Positions 1-11,400 of a stretch of 64,000 bases of DNA are shown here, one piece after another (position 1 is the first letter of the stretch; every line of letters begins with the position of its first letter). The DNA lies in the NCBI GenBank assembly GCA_035772405.1, contig JAYKKM010000049.1, forward strand, positions 1,494,001 to 1,558,000. Direction: 5' to 3'. The position numbers and the translations under genes are program-made. A model generated the notes under the pieces. The model made no database searches and was not told the DNA's origin. It saw only the letters and a list, made by a program, of their open reading frames with translations. This DNA is from Chrysogorgia sp. JL179-B06. Taxonomy: Eukaryota; Cnidaria; Anthozoa; Scleralcyonacea; Chrysogorgiidae.

Positions 1-805
1 ATTGATCACTCCTTTTATTGAGCGGACAGTTCTTGACGATGTGTCCTACCTGTTGACATTTGAAACATTTAATAACTTTCGGTTCTTGACCTGATTCCTG
101 ACGAATATTCTTCCTGCCATTAGGTCCTCGATACCGACCACCACGTCGCTGATATCTGCCTCTGGTTGAGAAATTTCCTCTGTTTGAAAATAGTGCTTCA
201 TTTTGGCTTGAATCATGGTATTGTTCCTCTTTCTCTTTCCGTCTCATGTACTCTTCGACCAGCAAACCTTTGACGTTGTCCCAATTCAATTCTTCGACTT
301 TTGTAGCGTTTAAACTAGAGATGAAATTATCATACGACTCTGGAAGACTTCCCAGGACAATGGTTGCAAACTTTCGCGGCGAGATGTCCTCTTTCAACTC
401 TCTCAATTGTTCAGCCAGCGAAGTCATGTACGTCAAATGCTCCATTATATCAGTCCCTTCTTTCATCGTAGCAGCGTAAAATTTGCGGTTAAGTCGAACA
501 ATCTGTGTTATCGAAACAAATTCGAACTGTTTTTGCAAAGTCTCCCATGCTTTGCGAGGATCCGTTGTTGTGGAAATGTGTACTTGCAAACTTTTGTCGA
601 CATTAAGCGCGATCAACGAATAAGCTTTATCCGAGCGAAGACGGTATGCATTTCGTACTGTAGTAGATTCTGTCTCAGCAGGAGCAGTCTCTGTTCCTTG
701 AGTAAATCCCCATAAACCTCGTTCCATCAATACGAGTTTTACATTGTATTTCCACGACTGATAATTCTTCCCGTTCAAGCGCTCGATTTTCGTGATTTCC
801 GCCAT
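1..805 (-). CDS. gag: Ty1/copia-type Gag polyprotein, 5' part (cut by window edge)
   Basis: An open frame of about 268 codons starts at the ATG complementary to 803-805 and runs without a stop off the left edge. The N-terminus (MAEITKIERLNGKNYQSWK) and the following helical region look like the copia Gag domain (DUF4219/UBN2 type). An Arg/Gly/Asn-rich stretch then leads to a CCHC zinc knuckle, CFKCQQVGHIVKNC, at 26-67. Gag packages the element RNA in cytoplasmic particles; protease, integrase and reverse transcriptase should follow to the left. The start is chosen because it is the first ATG after the LTR and primer site. No disabling change is seen, so this part could be intact. Family assignment is confident; autonomy cannot be judged from here. 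Confidence 0.85.
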   Translation of the reverse strand, partial: MAEITKIERLNGKNYQSWKYNVKLVLMERGLWGFTQGTETAPAETESTTVRNAYRLRSDKAYSLIALNVDKSLQVHISTTTDPRKAWETLQKQFEFVSITQIVRLNRKFYAATMKEGTDIMEHLTYMTSLAEQLRELKEDISPRKFATIVLGSLPESYDNFISSLNATKVEELNWDNVKGLLVEEYMRRKEKEEQYHDSSQNEALFSNRGNFSTRGRYQRRGGRYRGPNGRKNIRQESGQEPKVIKCFKCQQVGHIVKNCPLNKRSDQ

Positions 806-922
806 TTTTACAGTTCGTCGTAAACAACACGCTTCACCAGCCACACGTTACGCTTTGGTAACACTAAAATATAACACGTCTTCAAAGACTACACGTATCA
901 AACATTTTATACAAATCATTGC

Positions 923-940
923 GGTTCTGGGTCCATAACC
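923..940 (-). promoter_or_regulatory. Candidate primer-binding site of the copia element
   Basis: On the minus strand GGTTATGGACCCAGAACC lies directly against the inner end of the LTR and about 120 nt upstream of the Gag ATG. This is where a tRNA primes minus-strand synthesis. Position supports the call; I did not match it to a specific tRNA. Confidence 0.5.
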
Positions 941-1133
941 TGATAAGAATTGAAGTATATTTCACGTATAAAAGCAAGGTGATACAACACGATAGGATCA
1001 CAATACGACAGAGACCTCCAGCAGAGTTATACGCGGTAATCCTTTGTCCAATCAAGTTCCTAATCTATATCACATGACTATCATAAATCATACTATAATA
1101 ATAATAACAATATAAACTATTATCCTTCTAACA
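941..1133 (-). repeat. 5' LTR of the copia element (193 bp)
   Basis: On the minus strand the segment begins TGTTAGAAGGATAATAG and ends CTTATCA, the TG...CA ends expected of an LTR, and is immediately followed by the candidate primer site and Gag. A TATA-like stretch (TTTTATACGTG, minus strand, near 975-990) could be the promoter. A short LTR is usual for copia. The partner LTR is outside the window, so the boundary rests on the end motifs and on the primer-site position. Confidence 0.65.
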
Positions 1134-1284
1134 ATATTATGGTTCAAAAAGTGTAGCTATGACATCATTATTCCAATATCAGCTTGCTGTTGCCAGCTTG
1201 TTTACGGTGAAAGAAAATGGGAAAATGGCAGGATCTTCACAAAGATTCGCCAATGTATGCATGATAAAACAATTGTTTGTTTTC

Positions 1285-1411
1285 GCATGATATTGAGAAT
1301 TATCAAGGCCTCAGTTTATGTTATCAGCCTTCGGCTTAAGCAGATAACACAAACCTTAATAATTGCCCGATAGTTGCCCTGTAATGCCCTTAATAATTAT
1401 CAATATCATGC
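1285..1411. repeat. Short palindromic repeat
   Basis: GCATGATATTGAGAATTAT at the left end is mirrored by the inverted ATAATTATCAATATCATGC at the right. It encloses AT-rich sequence with a second small hairpin (CAGCCTTCGGCTTAAG). This is probably a small MITE. The rest of 1134-1640 shows nothing I can name. Confidence 0.5.
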
Positions 1412-1649
1412 TTCACCTCATCCAATAAATTATTAATTATTAGATGAGAAAACTGATGCCTTAACCTATAGTGAATCATTAACCGGTGAATTGTCCACGT
1501 CATGTAATATTAGAACCTATATTTGTCTTGCATTTACAAATTTATTCTCTGCTGATTTAGTTAAATCTGCTGTTAGTGGTTTATGCACCCTATACCCCTA
1601 GTCTATAACAAATATTGTGATGTTTGTCCTTGATCAGTCTATCAGTGCA

Positions 1650-2420
1650 AGTGTCTACAGTATGAAATGAAAATTCACCACAGCCTTTTATGATTGTATT
1701 TGAAAGAACACGTAAAATAATGAAAAATGGCTTTTTCGTGACTTTCATATCTTATGCCGTTGAGCTGTGACATCACAAGATGGGCACAGCATTACATCAA
1801 AACACACAATCAGGCATATCCTTGGATTGGTTTGACTAAACTGGCTCAAACCATGCATACTTACTGAGTCAACAAGTCTCAGCATTGAGATTGTTGTTAT
1901 TAGGTTCCCATGGTAACATATTAGTTCCCAGGCCACTTTGTATAGAAACAAAATGTTCTACTTTTCGTCATTGTAGTTTTGTTGTTTTAAACAGTATTGT
2001 TGCATTGGAAATCATGGAAAAAGGCTGTCAACTTCCTAAAACTAAATAGGTTGCTGTAAATGTGGTTGAAAACAAATAATTATTATAAAGGAAGAGAGTA
2101 ATCTGGAAACTAATCTGTTACCATATCAACCACATTAGAACCATGACAATGTTTAGTTTTCTTGACTGAGTAAGTAAGCAAGGTTCGAATCTATTTAGTC
2201 GAACCAGTCTGAAGATATTCTTGATTTTCAGTTTTGATGTTATGCTGTGTCCTTCTAATTGTGATGTTACAGCTTAAGTTACATGAAACGTAATAACTCA
2301 AGAATTAAGAACGGCATAAGATATGAAAGTCATGTAAAAGCTATTTTTCATTATTTTACGTGTTCTTTCAAATACAATCATTAAAGTGTCTATGAAATGA
2401 ATTTTCATTTCATAGACATT
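1650..2420. repeat. Foldback MITE, AGTG family, degenerate copy
   Basis: About 130 bp at 1660-1760 (around TTGTATTTGAAAGAACACG) returns inverted at 2300-2390. The outer ends resemble AGTGTCTATGAAATGAAAA, related to the better preserved elements at 2743-3517, 26270-27103 and 40290-41350. The left TTAA is lost and the right end carries an extra small inverted repeat, so this is an old copy. No coding sequence is visible. Confidence 0.6.
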
Positions 2421-2742
2421 TTAAAGGCACCACATCAAAGCCTCCATGACAGTGATCTCATAGGTGGGGATAAATGCCACAGTATAAATGAATAATACTA
2501 ATATTTCAGTTAGTATCACAGATTTGGATTTATCTTTCCACAGTTTAGATAACGTAGTATTTTGGTTTCATAAAAATGGGCCTCTCTTTTAGTCACACCC
2601 CACGCTCATTGCTCCACAAGGCTGACCCAGGCATTACTGTTCTATGCGGTCGGTACCCACATGTTCGCATCGCGGACCTATTTTTGTTTTATGCCATAGC
2701 AGAGTTTACTACAACTTCACACTTGAGCATAAGATTAGTTAA

Positions 2743-3517
2743 AGTGCCTATGAAACGAAAATTAAGTTTGTTTTATTTGAAAGAACTTTTAAAATAAAGA
2801 AGAATATTAATTTACAGTTCTTTCATATTTCACTTCGTTCTTGAGATATTTAGACTTATGTGATATTCAAATGAGATAGCTATGACGTCAAGGGGTTTGC
2901 AATACATTTTAACATATTGGAAAATCGTGTATATCTTTAAGATTATTAAACGAAATCACTTGAAACTTTGCATGTGGATACAAACCACTAAACTGAAGAA
3001 CATCGTTCAAGTTTCAATGTTGCAATAGTAATAATAGACCTCTTTGTCAAAAATATTTGTTTTCTGACATACACCTGTAGCTATGTGTTGCACCAAAGTT
3101 AAACTTCAGTTTCGAATTGGTTAAGTCAGTGAAAATCTGCTAAACCAGTACCAACCCGCAAATGTTTGGGACGGAAGAGAAAACAAATAATTTTATTTTA
3201 GAAATCAAGATGTCTGAAAACTAATTTGTTACCATGGCGACCATAAAACTAGAACGATGTTCTCCAGTTTAGGTGTCTGTATCCACATGCAATGTTTCAA
3301 GTGATTTCGTTTAATAATCTTAAAGATATACACGATTTTCCAATATGTTAAAATGTATTGCAAACCCCTTGACGTCATAGCTATCTCATTTGAATATCAC
3401 ATAAGTCTAAATATCTCAAGAACCAAGTGAAATATGAGAAAGCTGTAAATTAATATTCTTCATTATTTTAAAAGTTCTTTCAAATAAAACAAACTTAATT
3501 TTCGTTTCATAGGCACT
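2743..3517. repeat. Foldback MITE, AGTGCCTATGAAACG family, intact (775 bp)
   Basis: The left arm begins AGTGCCTATGAAACGAAAA. Its inverted copy ends the element, and the two arms match nearly perfectly for about 240 bp. TTAA flanks both ends (2739-2742, 3518-3521), which is the target duplication of piggyBac-like transposases. No ORF is present, so it would be non-autonomous. The TTAA pattern recurs in a second copy at 26270-27103. Confidence 0.8.
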
Positions 3518-3549
3518 TTAAGTTTGTAGCATCTTCCTTCAATATTACC

Positions 3550-5173
3550 ACAGGGAGCCGTAACGTCTATTAGTGAAGCGAGTTTAACAGTAAATCGGGT
3601 TTATTTGGTATTTTTTACACAATAATTGTATTAAATCTCTATTAAAATGTTCTTACTTGTTAATTTTGTCGACAATCAGGACAAATTACAGGCAACCAGA
3701 CCAGAAAGGCAACGAGTCAGTATTTACATCAATTCGGAAGGCCGTTGACTGTGCTTGCCCCGCCCCCTTCGTTAGCGTCTCGCGCGCCGCGCGCGTATAT
3801 AATATAAGAAAGAGAGAAGGGAAGCAACTTTATTTCGGTAGTGATTTGTTTTGACGTCTAATGTAGTTGTTAAGTAAAATTTTAGCTTGAAAATTGGCCA
3901 CATTATAGATTAAAGGTTAATGTTCACAGTCGTTTTGAAAATTTTGCAATTGAAAGCTGTAGTAACTTATATAATTGGTAACATTTTTAGTGGAGACCTT
4001 TCGTATCATCTGTGCCCCAACTTGATGCGACCACCGGAAGTCAATTAGTCAAACGCGCTCCCATCTGTCAATCTTTTACACAAAATAAATAATATTTATT
4101 ATATTTTGTCAACATAATTTTCTCCCACGGTTGAACATATTACAGATATTTCGGCCATACTCTTTGGGAAGATACTTTCGCGAACAATCGGGTTATCGTT
4201 GCAACGGTAGACGACACACTGACATGAACAAAATCTACAAATGTGTCATGGTTTTGTGCAGAGCGAATAAAACCGTGACCTGGCTGGTAAAATTACTTCA
4301 AATTATATGCGAACGAGAGGGAATTTTGCAGATGACTATCCTGGACACTGCGCGATGTTTACATATGATCTTCTCCGCTTTCCGACAGAACCTTGTCGTA
4401 GCTTGCGAGGTAGCTTGTTTAACTAGCAATTATAGAATACCCGTCCACTTTTGAAACCGTATTTAAAGGCAGAAATACAAACCAGGTGCTCTAAAATTTC
4501 TTTAAATATAATATAAGGTTTATCTGGTGTGTAGTTGTTGATTGTTATCAAATTAAATGGGGTTTTAAAATAAAACGAAGCAAAGGTGGCGGGTGTTCTA
4601 CAATTCTACAATTTAGCGCCCTGGACAAATAAATATTCTCAGTTGATGCACTGGGTAAAAAAGATCAGTTTACTATGAGAATGAATGCCAGTGAGGTCGA
4701 AATGTCCGTTATTTTTATTTCAAAAGTATTTGGTATACTCCCACAGGTTGACGGCGCATTTATTATTTCTACGTCACACATTGCATAATTAAGTGGTCGC
4801 ATCAAGTTGGGGCATTCATGCTACGAAAAGCTTATGGAGTTTCATCCCTTCTCATTTTTCTTTATATTACTACCGAAAATCGCGAGACGCCCACGAAGGG
4901 GCGGTCTAACGGCCTTCTGAATTTAAATGTGACAAGCGCGCGAGACGCTAACGAAGGGGGCGGGGCAAGCACAGTCAACGGCCTTCCGAATTGATGTAAA
5001 TACTGACTCGTTGCCTTTCTGGTCTGGTTGCCTGTAATTTGTCCTGATTGTCGACAAAATTAACAAGTAAGAACATTTTAATAGAGATTTAATACAATTA
5101 TTGTGTAAAAAATACCAAATAAACCCGATTTACTGTTAAACTCGCTTCACTAATAGACGTTACGGCTCCCTGT
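3550..5173. mobile_element. Mutator-like (MULE) element with long terminal inverted repeats
   Basis: ACAGGGAGCCGTAACGTC at the left end and its reverse complement at the right begin near-identical arms of about 240 bp. Nine-base flanks AATATTACC (3541-3549) and GATATTACC (5174-5182) differ by one base, which fits the 9-bp duplication of Mutator-like transposases. The interior has no recognisable transposase. A 107-codon frame at 4131-4454 has no family I know. A second inverted motif (CCCCAACTTGATGCGACCAC near 4016, mirrored near 4793) suggests composite internal structure. Confidence 0.7.
4433..4600. repeat. Small MITE with TAGAAYACCCG ends
   Basis: TAGAATACCCGTCCACTTTTG at the left is matched by the imperfect inverted end GCAAAGGTGG-CGGGTGTTCTA. 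The same end motif occurs again at about 19655 and 59911, showing a dispersed family. It sits inside the Mutator-like element and is therefore either a later insertion or captured material. Confidence 0.55.
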
Positions 5174-5429
5174 GATATTACCAACTCCAAAATGATCAGC
5201 CTTGAGAGAAAACAAATAGTTTTTTTTTTTTTAAATTAAGAGGTCTGGAAACTAATCGGTTACCATGACGACTAGATAACTTGAACTGTTTTTTAGTTTA
5301 TTTCTGCGATGACATCATCATTTTGTCCCCCCACTTGGCCAGGTCTCTGTGGCCAGGTGGTGGTGACACCACTGATTTCTTCATCAACGTTTGTTTTTTA
5401 ACTTTTGTATTTGATTATTTTTTATTCAT

Positions 5430-5550
5430 AACCGAATAGGGCTCCGTCGAGATGACGTCAGTACCGATGTAATTTGTCCGCTTTTACCCATAATTCTTGC
5501 GGCCATAACAAAAGAAATAGCTCATTTGCAATTAATAGCAGCAGTCAGGC
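5430..5550 (+). repeat. Dispersed repeat with GCGGCCATAACAAAAGAAA core
   Basis: The stretch from CTCCGTCGAGATGACGTCAGT to AATAGCAGCAGTC is repeated in the same orientation at about 27380-27525 and inverted at about 41695-41870. Gaps between copies suggest the other two are fuller. Function and class are unknown. Confidence 0.55.
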
Positions 5551-5617
5551 AGACAACGCTAGGGAGTGGTCAAGGCTAAAATCCTAACCATAACCTTGAT
5601 CCTTATGGTGTCCCATC

Positions 5618-7822
5618 CCCGCCAAAATTCAACTTTTTATTTTCAACACAAGTTTTTGTTTCCAACACAACTTTTTTTATTCAACTTTGTATTTTCAACA
5701 CAACTATGTATTTTCAATACAACTTTGTGTTTTCAACACAACATTTTTTATTCAAATATTTATTTTCAACACAACTTTTTGTTTTTTATTCAACTTTTTT
5801 TATCCAACCGCAATCCACTCCGATCAAGGATCGCGGGCTCGTGTTCTGACTGCAATGGCGAATCATTCAGACGCCTATTCTTTTAAAGGTAGCTGAGAAA
5901 ATTTCTCAGGCAACAAACTCAAATTCCTCGTCACAAGGTAAATATAATGTTTAAGCTAGCTGTAACTGTGTGTTAGATTTATTTCGTTTTAAAATGTATC
6001 GATAATATTAACATATTATACATGCTATTACATGAATAATATTAATATTATTATACAATAATCAAATAGATCTTTGGTATCTTTTATATTACATTAATTT
6101 GGCTATCATTGACATAGATTTAAATACATTTAACTGAGTCGAGGGTTTTTCAAAAGCGAATTTATACAGGTATCATTATTTTGGCAAGACTGTTTGCCAT
6201 GTCATTTTATGCACTTGTCACTGGGAACCCGCACCCGTCCAAATTTGTAGTCTTATAAAGTTCACAAAAATCTATGTTCACTATAACCTATGCACCTAAA
6301 GTTCACTATAATCTATGCAATGTTTTTTTACAAATAAACAATTTGGATAAAGCTTGTAATACTTTAGAAATTCCAACACAGCATGTTAAGTATATAAAGT
6401 TAACCATGTTGTATGACAAAAAACTGTATGCCAGTCAACGTGGTTTTCTAAATTATGTTGGGTTTATTTAATATTTTCCATTTGGTGATTTTAATTTGAT
6501 AGTTGCAGTTACATTAAGTGTTTGAGACAGGTGAGCGCACAGGAGACAAACAATTGTGGGATCAGAACTGTGCAAAAAGTGAAAGAGAAACATTTAAATA
6601 CACTTTTGATGGGGGGAGGGTTATTGGAGAGGAGGGGTTTATTTATTTATCCATGAAATGATAATTTTCTTCAAGGACGATATAATGTATGTTTAATATT
6701 ATATTACATAGTTTTACAATGTATGTATGAATGGGGGGCTTATATAGAGGGGGCTTATTTTCAGGGGGGCTTTAATAATAGAGAGATTACGATAAAACGT
6801 AAGTAGTTAGGTTTTATGTAAACATTTAGTATATTATATTGTTTTTGTCGAGCAAATGAACTAAATGCAGACAATTAATTTGCTTCCTGGCCTTTTACGC
6901 TGCATGGCTGAAAAAATTATAGAATATTTCATGGTTAAAAGACTTAAGACTACAAATTTGGACGGGTGTGGGTTCCCAGTGACAAGTGCATAAAATGACA
7001 TGGCAAACAGTCTTGCCAAAATAATGATATAAAATCGCTTTTGAAAAACCCTCGACTCAGCCCTCGACTCAACCATTAGCTCAACCCTCGACTCAACCCT
7101 CGACTGACATAAAAACCCTCGACTGACATAAATCTATGTCAATGATTATGTAATATAATCTGCCAAATTAATGTAATATAAAAGATACTAAAGATCTATT
7201 TGATTATTGTATAGTAATATTAATATTAATTTGCATGTATAATTCATGTAATAGCATGTATAATATGTTAATATTTAATCAATACATTTTAAAACGAAAT
7301 AAATCTAACACACAGTTTTAATGATACAAATACAGCTAGCTTAAACATTATATTTACCTTGTGACGAGGAATTTGAGTTTATTGACTGAGAAATTTTTTC
7401 AGCTACCTTTAAAAGAGTAGCCCTAACTTCGTTCTTGCTTCGTTCAAGTCCAGAGGTTCAAGTCTGAATGATCCGTCATTGCAGAACAAAAGCATGGAAA
7501 AAGCGCGGGAAGATCAGAACACGAGCCCGCGATCCATGATCGGAGTGGATTGCGGTTGGATAAAAAAAAGTTGTGTTGAAACAAAAAGTTATGTTGAAAA
7601 TAAATATTTGAATAAAAAAAGTTGTGTTGAATAAAAAAAGTTATGTTGAAAACAAAAAGTTGTGTTGAAAATAAATATTTGAATAAAAAATGTTGTGTTG
7701 AAAACACAAAGTTGTGTTGAAAATACATAGTTGTGTTGAAAATACAAAGTTGAATAAAAAAAGTTGTGTTGGAAACAAAAACTTGTGTTGAAAATAAAAA
7801 GTTGAATTTTTGCGGGGAAACT
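5618..7822. repeat. 2.2-kb foldback element with minisatellite arms
   Basis: A left arm (about 5618-6260) and a right arm (about 6945-7822) are inverted copies with small indels, separated by a 0.7-kb loop. The outer part of each arm is built from variations of CAACACAACTTTTTATTTT in tandem. The inner part carries a shared block around GGCAAGACTGTTTGCCATG (6182 and, inverted, 6998). Short open frames here are artefacts of the AT-rich repeats. No transposase is present. The ends look like CCCCGC(C)AAAATTCAAC; I see no clear target duplication. Confidence 0.75.
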
Positions 7823-8313
7823 AGCCCTAACCGTAGCTATCCATAACCTAACGAAAAATAAAAACCAGAATAAAGCAGAAAGGTCCTTTTGAGTCATCCC
7901 TTTTAGCCTTCCCCCTTAGGGGAGTTGTTCAACAAATCACAATCAAATGAACTTGTCAGTGTAAAAGAATTAATTTACTGAAGTTTTACATACCACTCCT
8001 CTATTTCCACAATAATAAATTTGCTTATATGGACAACTAACCCCCGCACCCCCCAGCGGGAGACAGCATGCGCCTCTACCCAACATCTCTCTCATGCGGG
8101 GGGAAATTTCGGGCGGGGTTGCTTTCCGCCCACTATATGGCGGAAGTGAAATACTTACCAAATTTGGTGTTGAGACGAACCAAAACCTCACTTCCTTCGG
8201 GCGAATAAATTGACATTGCGTTTCTTGTGCAATTCAGTTACCTATTTGACAAGTTCCAGAACAACATTTGGCTGAAATCGGGAAGGTTGAGTTCAAACAC
8301 AAGGGTTCAAAGT

Positions 8314-8469
8314 ATGACGAGCTGTGTTGTGGTTTATCTATCGTTAGTATCAATCCTCGTTCATTTTGCACAATGCGATGTGTATTTGCACTCACTAAGA
8401 GGCTCGAACAATCGGTTAAACGAGAAATCAGCGAATCGTAATAATGCCAATCGCGTTTTCGATTCACAG
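8314..8469 (+). CDS. DD3-3: DD3-3-like exon 1 (signal peptide, N-terminus)
   Basis: The exon encodes 52 residues from [16 protein letters not shown] to NRVFDSQ and ends in phase 0 at the donor CAG|GTAAGA. The ATG at 8314 is chosen because it is the first in frame and is followed at once by a signal peptide; upstream sequence in frame has no ATG. The mature protein would begin [16 protein letters not shown], a hallmark of the family. Confidence 0.9.
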
Positions 8470-11400
8470 GTAAGAAAAAATAAACCGATATAACAATAAA
8501 AATATGTGTATTATGTGTTAAATGTGTTTGTTATGCTGTTGAGTATTGGCACTTTTCAATCGATACGGGTTGCTGTGTAATGTCTACTTGAGAATGATTA
8601 TCATATAGGTTTAATATAGACTAAGGAATCGAGATTTGTATTTAGTATTTGTATCTAAAGTCCTAGATTTGCGAAATCGTAATAGTTTCTCTCGCAATGA
8701 CGTCGTTTTATGAAATTATGCAACAATGTAAAAGCGCGATAATCTGATTACCGGTTTTCATCCTGGAAGTTGAAACTTTTTCTGGTGCTTAAATTCTTGT
8801 TGACCTATATTGATATTGGGCAATTCATTTAGTGTACCCGATTAATTCGAAACATCATCTTCCTTTTGAAAATTTGGTCGTTCAAATTGTGTTCAAATGC
8901 CTAGCCTGCATACTAAAAAAGATCGTCCAGAAGACGTCTCAGGGGCCGACCAAAGCAAAATTTTCGTCGTACCTGCTGTCGTTCCTGCGAAGCTAGTCAT
9001 GATAACTATTAATCCGAGCGACGTAATGCTCCCCCGAAAAATTTTGAAATCTAGATTTACGAAAATGGCATTTCCTGCATTCTGAGCGGTGATTTTTCAG
9101 CTCAGAAGTTTATAAAATTTCATATTTTGGACTGTGGTGGGCCCCCAGCAGGCACCACTGACAACATATATTAATGCAATGCGATTCCGACATGGACATT
9201 CAGGACGGGTTTTTTCAACCGGGGCTACATTTTAGCCTCAATCATTCCGCGATTTCCGCCCTTCAGCTTTGTTAAAAAAGAAAGCCTACTAGAGTAGGGC
9301 TGCGTAAACTAGAGAAATATTAGTACTTTAGTTCAGTAAAACACTTGGGTTAACAAGCAAATATATTGTGATTATTTTTTTAATTACTTCTATGACAGTT
9401 TAACAGAACATTATTAATAGGAAGATGTTGTTTTCGAACTTCTACTTTCGAATTCAATTTTTTTGCTGCAATTTTTCTTTCAAATTCAATTATTATTGGG
9501 GGGGCCGAAAGCTATCCCGGCCCCCCTGCTTCCTATGCCACTGACCTCACGGTCACCTCAACTGCGAGTGTACCATCTAAGTATCTCACGGTCCTTGACA
9601 AACCAGTCCTTGACAAAAACGGAATCTTTCCCGTTAAAATCTAACAATAATTGTTCAACTGATTATGCCATTGTAAAGAAAATGGTGGTCATGACAAAGC
9701 GTTAGTTAGAACGTGAGTAGGAATTCAAACCGAAAACGCACAAATTCTAGACTTCCCGTTCAAATTCCCACCCTCGCGTCAAATTCCCCACCCTGTAACT
9801 GGAACGTCAAATTCCCTACTTCCCGGACACAGCTTATAGTCAAATTACCGGGGGAAGGTGATGTTTTTTGATAATGTACAGGGCCGTAGCGAGTGGGGGA
9901 GTGTGTCACCTCCCCAATAATATGAGACAGTCGGCAAATTATACCCATACGACCATACAAATTGGCAAAACTGAAAAACAGGATAAAGACTATGTATTAT
10001 GATGACAACAATTGCATAATATATAACTTTAAGTAAGCATAATGTCAATTGTGCACACTGAAACATAAAACGGGGATTACGCAAGCCTCATGTGGCACCT
10101 CGCTTCATCGGCAGACTCATGAGTCGCCGATCAGCATATATCGCGACAAATTAAAACTAGTTGAAATGAAATTACACAACTTTCACTTTCCATGGCGCCA
10201 TTCCATGCAGTGTCTTGAAGGCTCCTGTAATGGTGGCATCAAATGAACGTTCTTTTAGCAAATTGAAGTTTGTAAAGACCAAGCTGAGAACATCCATGGG
10301 CGATTCAAGGCTGGCCGGTCTTATGCTCTTGACGTGTGAGAAAGATCTTACATGCACTCTTAACATTGAAACAGTCACAAGAAGGTGGAGCATGTTGAAA
10401 AGAGACGAGTTGTCTTACACTAAACATTGTTTGATTAAATGTTATAAAAAAAGTAGCGAACGTCTTGTTTGTCGTTTATGTAACTATCAACTTTTACTCT
10501 TTTAATAGTTTTACTTTTGATATCAAGTATTATCAACTCTCAGTTCTGTATATACAAGAAACTACCATGAATTCACATAAAGTTCATTGAAATTAATAAA
10601 TCTTTTGCACTTCGGAAAAAAAGTCGGCATATTAAGTATTTTTACTCGGCAATTCGGCCTTCAACACCCCCCCAATCCGCACTCTTTCGCAACGGCCCTG
10701 ATAATGTACATAATATCTACACCTCCTACCTATTGAGGACTCAACTCTACTTATCCTAGGAGGTAGCCAAAGGGAACCCTGAAAATATACTATTATTGCC
10801 CCATATTCAGTTTGTACTTTAATGATGGCCAGCTTAAAAATGGCTGGCAAGAGCCAAGATGAGGTCTGGCTTTGAGAAAACATAAATCACTCAGTAATAA
10901 ATTACAAAAATTAGCTCTAATACAAAAATTAGCTTGGTGAGCTGTGCATATAACTGGAGGTTTGACTCATTTGTTGCCAGGAAAAAATTGAAAATAAACA
11001 TTGTGGATGTGATTTAATTGAGCCTCATCCCATTAGAAAAACTAGAGATGCCAGGATCTCAACATTCCAGTTCTCCTAAAATATTATGAACAACCATTTT
11101 TGGTTCATCAATGCCTATAACAACATTGTTGGAACAATGCTGAATAACCATGATCAGCTAACAATGGAACAACTTGTGTAAGGCTGCCCAGTGCTTGCTC
11201 AAGGGAGGAACTCTCTTTCTCCTGCTGACAACACCATTACATTGAATTTAATAATTTAACAGTGTTATGCATGTCTTACGTGTACCTTTCAATCTTTTTT
11301 TAATATTTATATAGAATAACAATCGTGGTGGCTACAATGTCGGTGACAAAACTGATAAATCTGCAGGAAATGAAAATGGCCAATTTAACATGGTAGGAAT

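Noticed and set aside
4131..4454. A 107-codon gene inside the Mutator-like element
   Set aside because: No recognisable domain. It ends within a small MITE and has no splice or promoter support.
5566..5896. Phe/Asn/Gln-rich frames (FQHNFLF type), and their mirror at 7444-7897
   Set aside because: They are translations of the AT-rich tandem words in the arms of a foldback element.
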